Origin: Bradyrhizobium sp. JYMT SZCCT0428
GTDB taxonomy: Bacteria; Pseudomonadota; Alphaproteobacteria; Rhizobiales; Xanthobacteraceae
NCBI RefSeq assembly: GCF_018131075.1
Contig: NZ_JAFCLS010000017.1
Coordinates: forward strand, 108,820-172,819
Direction: 5' to 3'
DNA length: 64,000 bases
Shown piece by piece: positions 9,136 through 18,395 of this stretch. Position numbers and translations under genes: made by a program. The stretch's first letter is position 1, and each line of letters opens with the position of its first letter. Below the pieces are notes generated by a model, which saw only the letters and a list, made by a program, of their open reading frames with translations, ran no database searches and had not been told where the DNA came from.

Positions 9136-9358
9136 GGTACTCCCTCGATCGTCCCAAATCTGAAACGCCGGCCGCGCTTGCCCTGATACTGGCATCGAAG
9201 CGGATTTGCGCCAACCCGGTGCATTCGGATTTCGCCCGTCAGCCCTGCAATAAACCGGCATGGCTTGCCTTGCGGCGCAGCGAATTCTGCAGCTATCCTC
9301 CGTGCCAAATGATCGGGCCCTGCCCGACCCCATAAATTCTGCTTAGCGGAGAAACGCC

Positions 9359-10153
9359 ATGAATCCCCCCGTCAGCTCGCCCGCCATCAAGGTCGTGAAA
9401 TCGGTCCGCGAACAGGTAAGCGCGGAAGAATGGCAGGCGCGGGTCGATCTGGCGGCCTGCTACCGCCTCACGGCGCTGTACGGCATGACCGAGATGATCG
9501 CCAATCATATCTCCTGCCGGGTACCCGGAACGACAGATCAGTTCCTGATCAATCCTTACGGGATGCTCTACGAAGAGATCGATGCGTCGTGCCTGATCAA
9601 GGTCGACGTTGACGGCAACACGCTGCTCAACGCGACCGAATACAATGTCAATCTCGCCGGCTTCGTCATTCACAGCGCCATTCACATGGCCAAGCACGAC
9701 ATGGATTGCGTGGCGCATACACACACGCCGGCCGGCATGGCGGTCTCGGCGATGGAATGCGGGCTGCTTCCGCTGGCGCAGACCTCGATGCGGTTCCTGC
9801 ATGTCGCTTACCACGATTTTGAAGGCATCGCCGACGACGTCGACGAGCGTGCCCGCCTGGTCAGGGACCTTGGCGACCACGAAGCCATGATCCTGCGAAA
9901 CCACGGGCTGCTCGTCGTCGGCAGAACTGTGCCATCGGCGTTCAACGTGCTGTGGCGCCTGGAACGTGCCTGCCAGGTGCAGATCATGGCATTGTCCTGC
10001 AACACCAAATTGATTTATCCGTCGCAAAGCATTCTCGAAGCGACCTACGACAAGATGCGGCCGCGGGTTGACCGGCCGGCCCGAAATGGCGACCTCGCCT
10101 GGCCCGCTTATCTGCGTAAACTCGATCGCATCGATCCGTCCTACCGGAATTGA
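9359..10153 (+). CDS. Class II aldolase/adducin family protein
   Basis: This 264-residue protein matches the class II aldolase/adducin fold throughout. RVDLAACYRLTALYGMTEMIANHISCRVPG is the family N-terminus, FLINPYGMLYEEI follows, and the zinc-binding histidine pair appears in CVAHTHTPAGMAVSAM. A later histidine lies in MILRNHGLLVVGRTV. Members cleave or decarboxylate hydroxy-acid phosphates, but many Bradyrhizobium paralogs are uncharacterised. The GCGGAG before the ATG at 9359 supports the start. Substrate unknown. Confidence 0.88.
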   Translation: MNPPVSSPAIKVVKSVREQVSAEEWQARVDLAACYRLTALYGMTEMIANHISCRVPGTTDQFLINPYGMLYEEIDASCLIKVDVDGNTLLNATEYNVNLAGFVIHSAIHMAKHDMDCVAHTHTPAGMAVSAMECGLLPLAQTSMRFLHVAYHDFEGIADDVDERARLVRDLGDHEAMILRNHGLLVVGRTVPSAFNVLWRLERACQVQIMALSCNTKLIYPSQSILEATYDKMRPRVDRPARNGDLAWPAYLRKLDRIDPSYRN

Positions 10154-10277
10154 GGTTCCGTCCTGCCCGTTGACGCACTTCGCACGAAGTTTGGGCGGCG
10201 CTTGCCTGTAATTTGATCGCACATATCATCGCTAAATCGCGGATGCTGGTCGCCGATGAGGCGATAGGTGCGTCCCG

Positions 10278-11219
10278 ATGAAGACGTTCATTCGAGTGGT
10301 TGAACTGTGGGTGCCCGACCGGACCCGCACGCGTCTGGAGTTCGGCGGCAGTCTTTGCAGCGAGGAGTATTCGGAGTTCAAGGCCGTCAGCGAAAATGCG
10401 CTGTTTGCCTTTGATGAAGGGTTGCCCGGCAAAGCCTGGGCCTCCGGCCATCCGGTCATTCTCACCAAATTTGCCAACTCCTACTTCAAGCGCACCGACG
10501 AGGCGATCGAAGCCGGACTGACCTGTGGCGTGGCGCTGCCGGTGTTCGCCGGTGAATTCCTGATGGCCGTCATGGTGCTGTTCTGCGGCGACGACGAGAA
10601 GCACGTCGGCGCCATCGAACTCTGGCACAATGATGCCGACGTCAGCCACGAAATGGGGCTTGTCGACGGCTATTACGGCACCGCCGACATGTTCGAGTTC
10701 AATTCACGGCACACCAAGTTTCCACGGGGCTTTGGCCTGCCCGGACGGACCTGGAAAGCCGGCATGCCGCTGATTATCAAGGACCTGCACAATTCCAAGC
10801 GCTTCCTGCGTTGGGAAGAAGCCTCCGAAATCGGCATCAATTGCGGTGTCGGCATTCCCTACACCACGTCACCTGAAAAAACCTGGGTGATGACGTTCCT
10901 GTCCGCGCAGGCCACCCCGATCGCCAAGCGTTTTGAAATCTGGGTACCGAATTCATCGCGATCGGCACTGGTCTTTCATTCCGGCGATTGCAGCAAGAAT
11001 ATCGAGCTTGAATCGATTTACGCGTCAAAGAGCATCGGCAAAGGCGAAGGCAGCATCGGTGGCGCCTGGGCGACGGGCATGCCGGCGATCAACGAGCATC
11101 TGAAGGTCGATGAGTCAGTTGCGGCGCAGGCGGCGCGCGCGGCGGGGATGAATCAGATCGTCGTACTGCCGGTGATCGAGAATGCCCAGCTCAAGGCCGT
11201 CCTCGCCTGGTATCTCTGA
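10278..11219 (+). CDS. Protein of three tandem GAF-like modules
   Basis: The 313 residues divide into three modules of about 105 residues. Each has an E(I/L)W(V/H)P(D/N)-type strand (VVELWVPD near 8, AIELWHND near 112, RFEIWVPN near 218) and a GAF-like turn (GLPGKAWASGHPVI near 48, GLPGRTWKAGMPLI near 153, GSIGGAWATGMPAI near 258). The LPGxxW...GxPxI pattern is typical of GAF sensory domains. There is no membrane segment and no output domain, so it is either a small-molecule or redox sensor acting through a partner, or an enzyme of unknown type. It stands alone, convergent with the epoxide hydrolase gene ten bases away. Confidence 0.7.
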   Translation: MKTFIRVVELWVPDRTRTRLEFGGSLCSEEYSEFKAVSENALFAFDEGLPGKAWASGHPVILTKFANSYFKRTDEAIEAGLTCGVALPVFAGEFLMAVMVLFCGDDEKHVGAIELWHNDADVSHEMGLVDGYYGTADMFEFNSRHTKFPRGFGLPGRTWKAGMPLIIKDLHNSKRFLRWEEASEIGINCGVGIPYTTSPEKTWVMTFLSAQATPIAKRFEIWVPNSSRSALVFHSGDCSKNIELESIYASKSIGKGEGSIGGAWATGMPAINEHLKVDESVAAQAARAAGMNQIVVLPVIENAQLKAVLAWYL

Positions 11220-11228
11220 ACGATCAGA

Positions 11229-12386
11229 TCAACGCGCCACAGGCTGACGCAAGGTCCTGAAGAAGTCTCGCACCTCCCCGACAAACAGCTCCGGCTGCTC
11301 GAAGGCTGCGAAGTGACCGCCCTTCGGCAGTTCGCGCCAGTGCCGGATATCGGTGTAGCTTCCGTCCATCCACCGCCGTACCGGCGTGACGATCTCCTTG
11401 GGAAACACGGCAACCCCGCACGGGATCGTGACCTTGTGGGGCGTCCGGCGTTTCGGCCCAAAACTCTCCCAATAGAGACGCGCCGATGAGGCCGCGGTCG
11501 CCGTCACCCAATACAGCATGACATTGTCGAGCAATTCGTCGCGGCCGAGAATGTTCTCGGGGTGCCCGTCGCAATCGGTCCAGGCCCAGAATTTCTCGAG
11601 AATCCACGCCGCCTGGCCGCTCGGCGAATCCGTCAACCCATAGCCCAGGGTTTGCGGCCGGGTCGATTGCTGCTTGGAATAGCCGGAATCCCAGTCGGCA
11701 TAGTATTTGATGCCCTGCAGCGCCCGCGCCTCCTCCGGCGTCGGCTGTCCGTCCACGTTGGGAGGCGCCGACATCGCCAGCGTGATGTGAATTCCGGCAC
11801 AATGTTCGCCGTCCTGCGCGCCCAGCGCGGTCGTCACCGCCGAGCCCCAGTCACCGCCTTGCGCGCCATAACGCGCATAGCCAAGACGGTCCATCAGCAC
11901 CGCCCAGGCGGAGGCAATGCGATCCACGCCCCAACCTGTCGTGGCGGGTTTGGCCGAAAAGCCGAAGCCGGGCAGCGACGGACAAACGACGTGAAACGCG
12001 TCGGCGGCGTTGCCGCCGTATGCGGTCGGGTTGGTGAGCGGCTCGATCACATTGTGAAACTCGACCACGGAGCCCGGCCAGCCATGGGTGATGATCAGCG
12101 GCATCGCCTGCGGATGCGGCGAGCGGACATGCAGGAAGTGAATATCGAGGCCGTCGATTTCGGTCGTAAACTGCGTAAAGCGATTGAGGCGTGCCTCGCG
12201 GGCGCGCCAGTCATATTCGTCGGCCCAGTACCGGCAGATATCCTTGATCCATTTCAACGGCGCGCCCTGGCTCCAGTCGTCGACCAGTTCGGCCTCCGGC
12301 CAGCGCGTGTTCCGCAACCGCGACTTCAGATCGTCCAGCACATCGTCGCCGACCGAGATGCGATAGGGTTTGATTTCAGCGCTCAT
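11229..12386 (-). CDS. Epoxide hydrolase (alpha/beta hydrolase, EHN family)
   Basis: The protein has 385 residues. The N-terminal epoxide-hydrolase domain (YRISVGDDVLDDLKSRLRNTRWPE) is followed by an alpha/beta hydrolase core. The oxyanion motif HGWPGS is near residue 100, the nucleophilic aspartate is in GAQGGDWGSAV, and the catalytic histidine is in KGGHFAAFEQPE near the end. These are the marks of microsomal-type epoxide hydrolases, which open an epoxide to a diol. It lies downstream of the dienelactone-hydrolase gene on the same strand, separated by about 175 bases, so the two may share a pathway. Confidence 0.9.
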   Translation of the reverse strand: MSAEIKPYRISVGDDVLDDLKSRLRNTRWPEAELVDDWSQGAPLKWIKDICRYWADEYDWRAREARLNRFTQFTTEIDGLDIHFLHVRSPHPQAMPLIITHGWPGSVVEFHNVIEPLTNPTAYGGNAADAFHVVCPSLPGFGFSAKPATTGWGVDRIASAWAVLMDRLGYARYGAQGGDWGSAVTTALGAQDGEHCAGIHITLAMSAPPNVDGQPTPEEARALQGIKYYADWDSGYSKQQSTRPQTLGYGLTDSPSGQAAWILEKFWAWTDCDGHPENILGRDELLDNVMLYWVTATAASSARLYWESFGPKRRTPHKVTIPCGVAVFPKEIVTPVRRWMDGSYTDIRHWRELPKGGHFAAFEQPELFVGEVRDFFRTLRQPVAR

Positions 12387-12560
12387 GGAGAATTCTCACA
12401 ATGCCTGATGGCGAGCTGCAATTGCACCCTGCCGACTTTAAATGCGTGACATTACGCAGACGCGTCAGGTTGATGCAAATTGACGGGCTGGTCGAGACTT
12501 TCCGGAGCGCTGTCGATTGCTCCTCCCTTGATCTCGTGGCAGTTGTGCGACGCTGGCGCG

Positions 12561-13379
12561 TCAGGGCGCCAGACGTTGCTTGAAAAACCCCAAAATCTCG
12601 TCGCGGGCAGCGATGGTCGGCTGACCGGCTTCGTCGATCAGGTGGGCGGTCACGACACTGTGCGGCGTCGTGACGTAGCGCTCGAAGAACTCGGGAACAT
12701 CGGTGCTCGCCGCGTTGTCGGAAAGCACCCGCCCGATGAAACGGTCGCCGAGCGCCTCCTGATAGGCCGCAAAGCGCTGCGCCATGCAGAATTTGTCCCC
12801 CTCGAAGCGATAGGCCAGCACGGTCAGATCTTCCCGGTCGAGCCGTTCGCGGACGGCCTTGACTTCGTCCGGCGCGATTTCGATGCCGGCCGGATCGTTC
12901 AGCGGCAGTGACGGCTGGGAAAGGACCGGCGCCAGCATCGACGGCTCCAGCATCATCGTCAGCGCAAAATTTCCGGTAAAACACATCCCGATGGCGCCGA
13001 CGCCGGGACCGCCGCACTCCCCGTGCGCGAATCTCGCCAGCGACCGCAGCCACTGCGTCACCGGGCTTGATTGATTGGCGGCCAACGCACGGAACTCGGC
13101 GCTCACGCAGGCGCGTTGAAACACGGCGGTGCCCTCTTCCACGTTGGGAACAGCGCCATCGCGGCCGAACAGCGAAGGCATGTAGACCGTGAACCCGGCG
13201 TCGCGCACCCAGCGGGCAAAACGCGCGACGTAAGGGCTGATGCCGGGCATCTCGGTCATCACGATGACCGCCGGCCCCCGGCCTGCGACATGCACCGCCT
13301 TGGTGATGCCTTCGAGCGTAATCTCGCGGCGCTCGAAATCCTCGAGCGGGTCGTCGTGCTTCATGGATCGCTTTGGCAT
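12561..13379 (-). CDS. Dienelactone hydrolase family protein
   Basis: This 272-residue alpha/beta hydrolase carries the dienelactone-hydrolase cysteine nucleophile in GAIGMCFTGNFAL, a glutamate near the N-terminus (TEMPGIS) and a histidine in TTPHSVVTAHLID. Members open dienelactones in chlorocatechol and related pathways, but many act on other esters. A GGGAG ribosome site supports the start at 13379; a second ATG at 13364 is possible. It is divergent from the GlxA-type regulator at 13515, which is the obvious candidate controller. Confidence 0.85.
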   Translation of the reverse strand: MPKRSMKHDDPLEDFERREITLEGITKAVHVAGRGPAVIVMTEMPGISPYVARFARWVRDAGFTVYMPSLFGRDGAVPNVEEGTAVFQRACVSAEFRALAANQSSPVTQWLRSLARFAHGECGGPGVGAIGMCFTGNFALTMMLEPSMLAPVLSQPSLPLNDPAGIEIAPDEVKAVRERLDREDLTVLAYRFEGDKFCMAQRFAAYQEALGDRFIGRVLSDNAASTDVPEFFERYVTTPHSVVTAHLIDEAGQPTIAARDEILGFFKQRLAP

Positions 13380-13480
13380 CTGGCGTCACTCCCTGCGCGC
13401 GCAACGATCGGCGCCGCCGGATTTGACGACGCGCGTCCGCCTTCATGCCGATCATTGCGATTCCGCGCCGGATTGCCTAG

Positions 13481-13494
13481 TGTCAAAAATGACA
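13481..13494. promoter_or_regulatory. Inverted repeat TGTCA-N4-TGACA upstream of the GlxA-type regulator
   Basis: A perfect 5-base inverted repeat (TGTCA, AAAA, TGACA) sits in the 135-base divergent region between the dienelactone hydrolase (starts 13379) and the AraC-type regulator (starts 13515). It lies 20 bases before the regulator start, a position suited to autoregulation. The assignment to any protein is inferred. Confidence 0.35.
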
Positions 13495-13514
13495 TTGATC
13501 GGGGATTTTTGGAC

Positions 13515-14453
13515 ATGACCAGGGTGACGGTCGTTGAAATCGAGGGCTGCCTGGCTTCCGGCGCCGCCATCACCCATGACGTGATGGCGACGGCCAACCA
13601 GATCAGCAAGACGGCCAAACGCGCTTTGGCGTTCGATGTCACGACGGTGCGTCTGGGCCGGCGCCGAAAACAGGAAAGGCTGCGTGGCGCCGACCTCGTC
13701 ATTGTCCCGGGTCTTGGCCTCGGAGTTGCGTCAGCAGACGAACTCGACGCGAAACTGAAGAGCCCGGCCTGCCGGCGTGCTTGCGACATGCTGATTCAAT
13801 CGTTCGAAGCCGGCGCCGCGCTCGCCGCGGCGTGCGCAAGTACTTTCCTGCTCGCGGAAACCGGATTGCTGGACGGCCGGCGGGCGACCACGACATGGTG
13901 GCTTGGCCCGCTGTTCCGCGAGCGCTATCCGACGGTCGAACTGACCAGCGACCGGATTGTCGTCGCCGATTGGCCAATTGCGACCGGCGGCGCGGCGATG
14001 GCGCAGATGGATTTGATGCTTGCCATTGTCGGCAAGTTCGCCGGACCGAAGCTGGCCAGCGCCTGCGCCAACTATCTGCTGCTGGATGAACGGCGCTCCC
14101 AGGTGCCGTTCATGGCGATCAATTATCTGGCGAGCCAGGACCCGAAAATCGCCAGGGCGGAAAAATGGGTGCGGGAAAACATCGCGCGCGATTTTGCGAT
14201 CGAAGAACTCGCCGAGGCCGTCGCGCTCGCGCCGCGCACATTTGCCCGGCGCATCGCCGCGACCTGCGGCGTCTCGCCTATTCAGTTCGTTCAACGCATC
14301 CGGCTTGAGACCGCAAGATACCTGCTTGAGACCACGCGCCTGCCGGTCGATCAAATTTCCCGGCAGGTGGGCTATGCGGAGCCGTCCACCCTTCGCCGCC
14401 TGATCCGGCGCGATACCAAACATTCACCCGGGCATTTCCGGCCTGCGGCCTGA
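13515..14453 (+). CDS. GlxA family transcriptional regulator (DJ-1/PfpI domain plus AraC HTH)
   Basis: This protein of 312 residues has two parts. The first ~190 residues form a DJ-1/PfpI-like domain, with the nucleophile-elbow region ALAAACASTFLLAETGLLDGRRATTTWW. The C-terminal ~110 residues are an AraC-type double helix-turn-helix: DFAIEELAEAVALAPRTFARRI followed by FVQRIRLETARYLLETTRLPVDQIS and YAEPSTLRRLIRR. The ATG at 13515 is chosen because the family N-terminus begins there. Such regulators usually control a neighbouring catabolic gene, here most likely the divergent dienelactone hydrolase. The DJ-1 domain is presumed to be a sensor rather than an enzyme. Confidence 0.88.
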   Translation: MTRVTVVEIEGCLASGAAITHDVMATANQISKTAKRALAFDVTTVRLGRRRKQERLRGADLVIVPGLGLGVASADELDAKLKSPACRRACDMLIQSFEAGAALAAACASTFLLAETGLLDGRRATTTWWLGPLFRERYPTVELTSDRIVVADWPIATGGAAMAQMDLMLAIVGKFAGPKLASACANYLLLDERRSQVPFMAINYLASQDPKIARAEKWVRENIARDFAIEELAEAVALAPRTFARRIAATCGVSPIQFVQRIRLETARYLLETTRLPVDQISRQVGYAEPSTLRRLIRRDTKHSPGHFRPAA

Positions 14454-14454
14454 A

Positions 14455-15933
14455 TCATCGCCCGCGGAGATTCCTTGCGATCGTCTTGCCGATAAGTTCA
14501 GCACCGGCATCGATTTCGCTTTCATTCCAGGCGGCGAATCCAAGAAACAGCCCGTGCTCGGCGGTCTTTCCGGTAAAGTGACGGGAAAGCGGCCGCGCCG
14601 TGACTCCAATCCTCGCCAGATCGGCCACGAGACGGCAGTCATCCGATCCCGGTTCCAGCCGGGCGAGAAGTTGCATGCCGCCGGCCGGCGGCGTGATCGC
14701 GAGCCTGTCTCCGGCCGCTGAAGTCAGCGCATGCGTCAGGTGGTCACGGCGGCCGCGATAGATGCGGGTCATCCGGCGAATATGGGCGGCGAAATCGCCG
14801 TCGCCGATAAACTCCGCCAGCGCGAGCTGCATCGCCCCCATCACCATCTGGCCGGTATGCCGCTGCATCCTCTCGAATGTCGCAACGAGGCCGTCGGGCA
14901 CGATCGCGTAGCCCACGCGGATATCCGGCAACATCGGTTTCGAGAAGGTCCCGACATAGAAGACGTTGCCGGCCGTATCGATGCCCTGCAACGCGACCAC
15001 CGGCCGGCCGTCGAAATGAAACTCGCTGTCATAGTCGTCCTCGATAACAGCCGCGCCCGCCTCCGCGGCGAATGCCAGCAGTTCCTGCCGCCGCTTGATC
15101 GGCATCAGCCTGCCCGTCGGGTATTAATGCGAGGGTGTGCAGAAAATCAGCCGCGGACGATCAGTCCGTCCCGCCAGGCGCAACCCGCTCCGATCCAGCG
15201 TCATTCCCTTGACCCGCGCACCGGTCGCCTCGAGCGCCACGCGCGCGCCGCCATATCCCGGGCTTTCGATCCACGCCAGATCGCCCTCATTGAGCAGGAC
15301 CCGCGCGATCAATTCGATGGCCGCCTGGGCCGACGACGTAATGACCAGCCTGCGCGCGTCGGCCTTGACGCCGCGATGCTCCACGAGATGACTGAGCAAC
15401 GCCGCGCGAAGAGCGGGATGGTTGGCCCTGATTCCCGCCGCGTGCCTGCTGCGGGCCGCACGGCGCAGACAGCGCGCCCACACCTCGTGTGGAAACTCGC
15501 GGGCATCGGCGAGCCCCGGAGCAAATGGCCGCGGACTCCCTCCTTCGTTCGTGAAGTGCCAGTCCGACCGGCTGACCTGCCTCGCCCAACGGGATACCCG
15601 CATGAAGCCGGAGCGCTCATGATCCGGAGATTGATCAGCGGAGACCAGCTGCATTTTCTCGACCGCCGCGACCACCGGCCGGCGTCCGCGTGCGACGACG
15701 ATGTAACCTTCCACCGCCAGCTGATCGATGACAGTTGAGACCGTGTTTCGCGAGACGCCGAAATCTTCCGCCAGCACCCGGCTGGACGGCAGCCGGTATC
15801 CGCGCGGCAAGGCGCCCGACAGGATTGCGGTGCGCAGGCGATCGTAGATCTGGCGTGTCAGGCTCCCGCCATCCTGCGGGACGAACTTCAGATCGATCGT
15901 TCCGGAGAGCAGGCTGGACAAAACTGGATCCAT
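14455..15933 (-). pseudogene. MocR/PdxR-type regulator (GntR HTH plus aminotransferase domain) interrupted by one in-frame stop
   Basis: The 5' part (269 codons from 15933) encodes a GntR winged helix (SLTRQIYDRLRTAILSGALPRGYRLPSSRVLAEDFGVSRNTVS) and the start of a type-I aminotransferase fold. It stops at TAA (15124-15126) directly after FCTPSH. The same frame continues as YPTGRLMPIKRRQELLAF, which is what follows a glutamine in this family (TPSHQYPTG), so a CAA codon appears to have become TAA. The remaining 222 codons contain the PLP-lysine segment GTFSKPMLPDIRVGY. The truncated product would keep DNA binding but lose cofactor binding. The gene is divergent from a DMT transporter, a usual MocR target. 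Nonsense mutation versus sequencing error is unresolved. Confidence 0.85.
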
Positions 15934-16013
15934 GATTTTCTCGAAAATGGACCTATCAATCGTGCCAGTCAAGGTTATGGTTTGTGCAGCCCAGTCCGCC
16001 AACAGGGATCATC

Positions 16014-17003
16014 ATGCAGACCCATCTGTCGCGCCGCGGCGCATTCCTGCTGTTCGCGGTGATCGTGATCGCCTGGGGCCTGAACTGGACGATTACCAAG
16101 ATCCTCGTGCAGAGCGCTTCGCCGCTGTGGATCACGGCGATTCGCTCCGCCATCGCCACGGTGGCCCTCGCCATGCTTCTGTTCGCGCGGGGCGAGATGA
16201 TCGTGCCACGTCGCGGCGATCTGCCTGTGATCTTCGTCAATTCGATATTTCACATGGTGGCATTTTCAGCGCTGGTCGCATTCGGGCTGCAATTCGCCGC
16301 GGTCGGCCGTTCAATCGTCCTTGGCTACACGACCCCGCTTTGGGTGATGCCTGCCGCCTGGCTGTTCCTCGGCGAGAGAATGACGCCATCGCGTTCACTG
16401 GGAATGGCCGTCGGCCTCGCCGGCCTCGCCCTCATGTTCAATCCATTCGCCTACAATTGGGCCGACGCCAACACGCTGGCCGGCAGCGGCTGCATCCTGC
16501 TGGCTGCCCTGTGCTGGGCGGTCAGCATCGTCTACGTGCGCGCGCACCGCTGGATTTCCACGCCCTTCCAGCTCGGGTTCTGGCAAACGCTGCTCGCAAC
16601 GCTGGTGGTCTCCGTGCTGGCGTTTCTAAAGGACGGTATTCCGCATCTGGAATGGAATGCGCAGCTGGCTGGGCTGTTTCTCTTCAGCGGGATCATCGGA
16701 ACGGCATTGGCCTATTGGGCGATGGCGACAGTCAATCGCAGCCTGCCCGCCGCCGTCACATCGCTCGGGCTGCTCGCGACACCCGTCGTCGGGGTCGCAA
16801 GTTCAGCGATCATTCTTGGCGAAGTGGTCACAGCCGACCTGGTGGTCGCGATGCTCCTGATCCTGGGAGGCATCGCAATCGGAACAATTCCCCGCAGGGG
16901 AGCGGTGCCCGCGCGATCGGGGTGGATTAATCGTAAAGTCGCAAGTCCCGCAGTTCGGGCGGTAAAACCGGACGAGCACACTCGGCCGATGCGAGGACAT
17001 TGA
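16014..17003 (+). CDS. EamA/DMT family transporter
   Basis: This 329-residue inner-membrane protein has about ten hydrophobic helices, beginning with AFLLFAVIVIAWGLNWTITKIL. It has two EamA repeats, each with the family proline-rich motif (for example TTPLWVMPAAWLFLGERMTPSRSLGMAVGLAGL and the later PVVGVASSAIILGEVVTADLVVAMLLILGG). It is presumably a drug/metabolite or amino-acid exporter. The ATG at 16014 lies after an AGGGAT ribosome site. The divergent MocR gene is its likely regulator; if that gene is dead, regulation may be lost. Its 3' end overlaps a convergent small frame. Confidence 0.88.
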   Translation: MQTHLSRRGAFLLFAVIVIAWGLNWTITKILVQSASPLWITAIRSAIATVALAMLLFARGEMIVPRRGDLPVIFVNSIFHMVAFSALVAFGLQFAAVGRSIVLGYTTPLWVMPAAWLFLGERMTPSRSLGMAVGLAGLALMFNPFAYNWADANTLAGSGCILLAALCWAVSIVYVRAHRWISTPFQLGFWQTLLATLVVSVLAFLKDGIPHLEWNAQLAGLFLFSGIIGTALAYWAMATVNRSLPAAVTSLGLLATPVVGVASSAIILGEVVTADLVVAMLLILGGIAIGTIPRRGAVPARSGWINRKVASPAVRAVKPDEHTRPMRGH

Positions 17004-17184
17004 CAGGCCGCCGCGCTCTGGCCGGGTAATTGTAAGCAACCGAGCTCACCGCATTCCGGGGAAAGCGCTCGGCCGCAGCCGCGATGGTCAGCAATGCCAG
17101 GATCACGGCGATAAGGCCCAAGACCGGATTGAGCCACATCAGAACGTCATTCAGCCGAACGAGCCAATACGGAGCCATGTTCAT
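16927..17184 (-). CDS. Small single-pass membrane protein, uncharacterised
   Basis: The 85-residue frame starts MNMAPYWLVRLNDVLMWLNP. It has one strong hydrophobic helix (LNPVLGLIAVILALLTIAAAA) followed by a basic, proline-containing tail. The last 77 bases overlap the convergent end of the DMT transporter, which is unusual and lowers confidence. No good ribosome site is visible. The helix looks too regular to be an antisense artefact, and I recall similar short proteins in related genomes, but I do not know a function. Confidence 0.45.
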   Translation of the reverse strand: MNMAPYWLVRLNDVLMWLNPVLGLIAVILALLTIAAAAERFPRNAVSSVAYNYPARARRPVNVLASAECARPVLPPELRDLRLYD

Positions 17185-17405
17185 CAGCCAGTTGCATTGT
17201 GAATCGAGGTTGTATCGTCGTCCCGCGCCATCGCGAATACAATCTGGAATGTCCGAACCGTGCCTTCGGCTAGTTCGAAGGCTGCTGGCAATAGGGTGCG
17301 GGACAACGCATGGTTGACATTCATCCTGATCCTGCAATTCTCCTCCATCAGCGACCAATAAGATCTTGCGAAAGCAAGACTGATGCAGGGATGAGGAAAC
17401 GCAGC

Positions 17406-18380
17406 ATGGGGCCATTTCGTCGTCGCGCTATTCTTGTCGCCTTCAGCGCCTTCCTGTTCGGTGGCACCGCCACGGCACAGGATTATCCATCCCGCCCCGT
17501 CAAGATCGTCGTGCCGTTTCCGGCCGGCGGCTCCAACGACATCATCGCCCGCATCGTGGCGCAAAAACTTGGCGAGCGGACCGGCCAGACATTCCTGATC
17601 GAAAATCGCGCCGGTGCCGGCGGAAATATCGGCGCGGATGCGGTCGCGACTTCGGAGCCGGACGGTCACACGCTGCTGCTTACGGCGCCGCCACCGCTCA
17701 CCATCAACGCGGCGCTTTACAAGACTCTGCCTTACGATCCGGCAAAGGCGTTCGCTCCGGTGGCGCTGGTCGCCTCGGTGCCGATCGTGCTTATGGTTCA
17801 TCCGTCGGTCGAAGCCAGGAACGTCGGCGAACTCGTAGCGCTCGCCAAGGCAAAGCCGGGTACCATCAACTTCGGATCGTCGGGCAACGGCTCCACCAAT
17901 CATCTTGCGGGTGAATTGCTGAAGAGCATGACCGGCATCAGTATCGTTCACCTCTCCTATCGCGGCGCAGCACCCGCCATGAACGATCTCATCGCGGGGC
18001 ACATCCCAATGATGTTCGACAACATCCCCGCGGTGCTGCCGCAGGTTCAGGCCAAGACCATCAAGGCGATTGCCGTGGCCGGTGCCAAACGCGCGAGCGC
18101 CCTTCCCGATGTGCCCACGGTCGCAGAATCCGGCGTGCCCGGTTTCGAAGCCTCCGCCTGGTTCGGGCTGGTGGCGCCGGCGAAAACGCCCGCGCCGGTG
18201 CTTGCAAAACTGGAAAGCGAGGTCGACGCGATCCTGACGATGCCCGACGTGCAGAAGCGCTTCACCGAACTCGGCGCCGAGCCCGGCGCTGTCTCAGGAG
18301 CAGCTTTCGGACAATTCCTCGCGGAGGAAACCGCGAAATGGACGAAGATCATCCAGTCATCAGGCGCAACGGTGAACTAG
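17406..18380 (+). CDS. Tripartite tricarboxylate transporter (Bug family) substrate-binding protein
   Basis: A periplasmic binding protein of about 324 residues. It has a Sec signal (FRRRAILVAFSAFLFGGTATAQ) and the Bug-family signature YPSRPVKIVVPFPAGGSNDIIARIVAQKL, followed by ENRAGAGGNIGADAVA and INFGSSGNGSTNHLAGELLK. These residues form the carboxylate-binding pocket in this family. A GAGGA ribosome site favours the start at 17406; an ATG at 17391 is also possible. No TctA/TctB membrane partners are nearby, so it is an orphan, as most Bug proteins are. Confidence 0.9.
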   Translation: MGPFRRRAILVAFSAFLFGGTATAQDYPSRPVKIVVPFPAGGSNDIIARIVAQKLGERTGQTFLIENRAGAGGNIGADAVATSEPDGHTLLLTAPPPLTINAALYKTLPYDPAKAFAPVALVASVPIVLMVHPSVEARNVGELVALAKAKPGTINFGSSGNGSTNHLAGELLKSMTGISIVHLSYRGAAPAMNDLIAGHIPMMFDNIPAVLPQVQAKTIKAIAVAGAKRASALPDVPTVAESGVPGFEASAWFGLVAPAKTPAPVLAKLESEVDAILTMPDVQKRFTELGAEPGAVSGAAFGQFLAEETAKWTKIIQSSGATVN

Positions 18381-18395
18381 GGCCCGGACCCTCGC

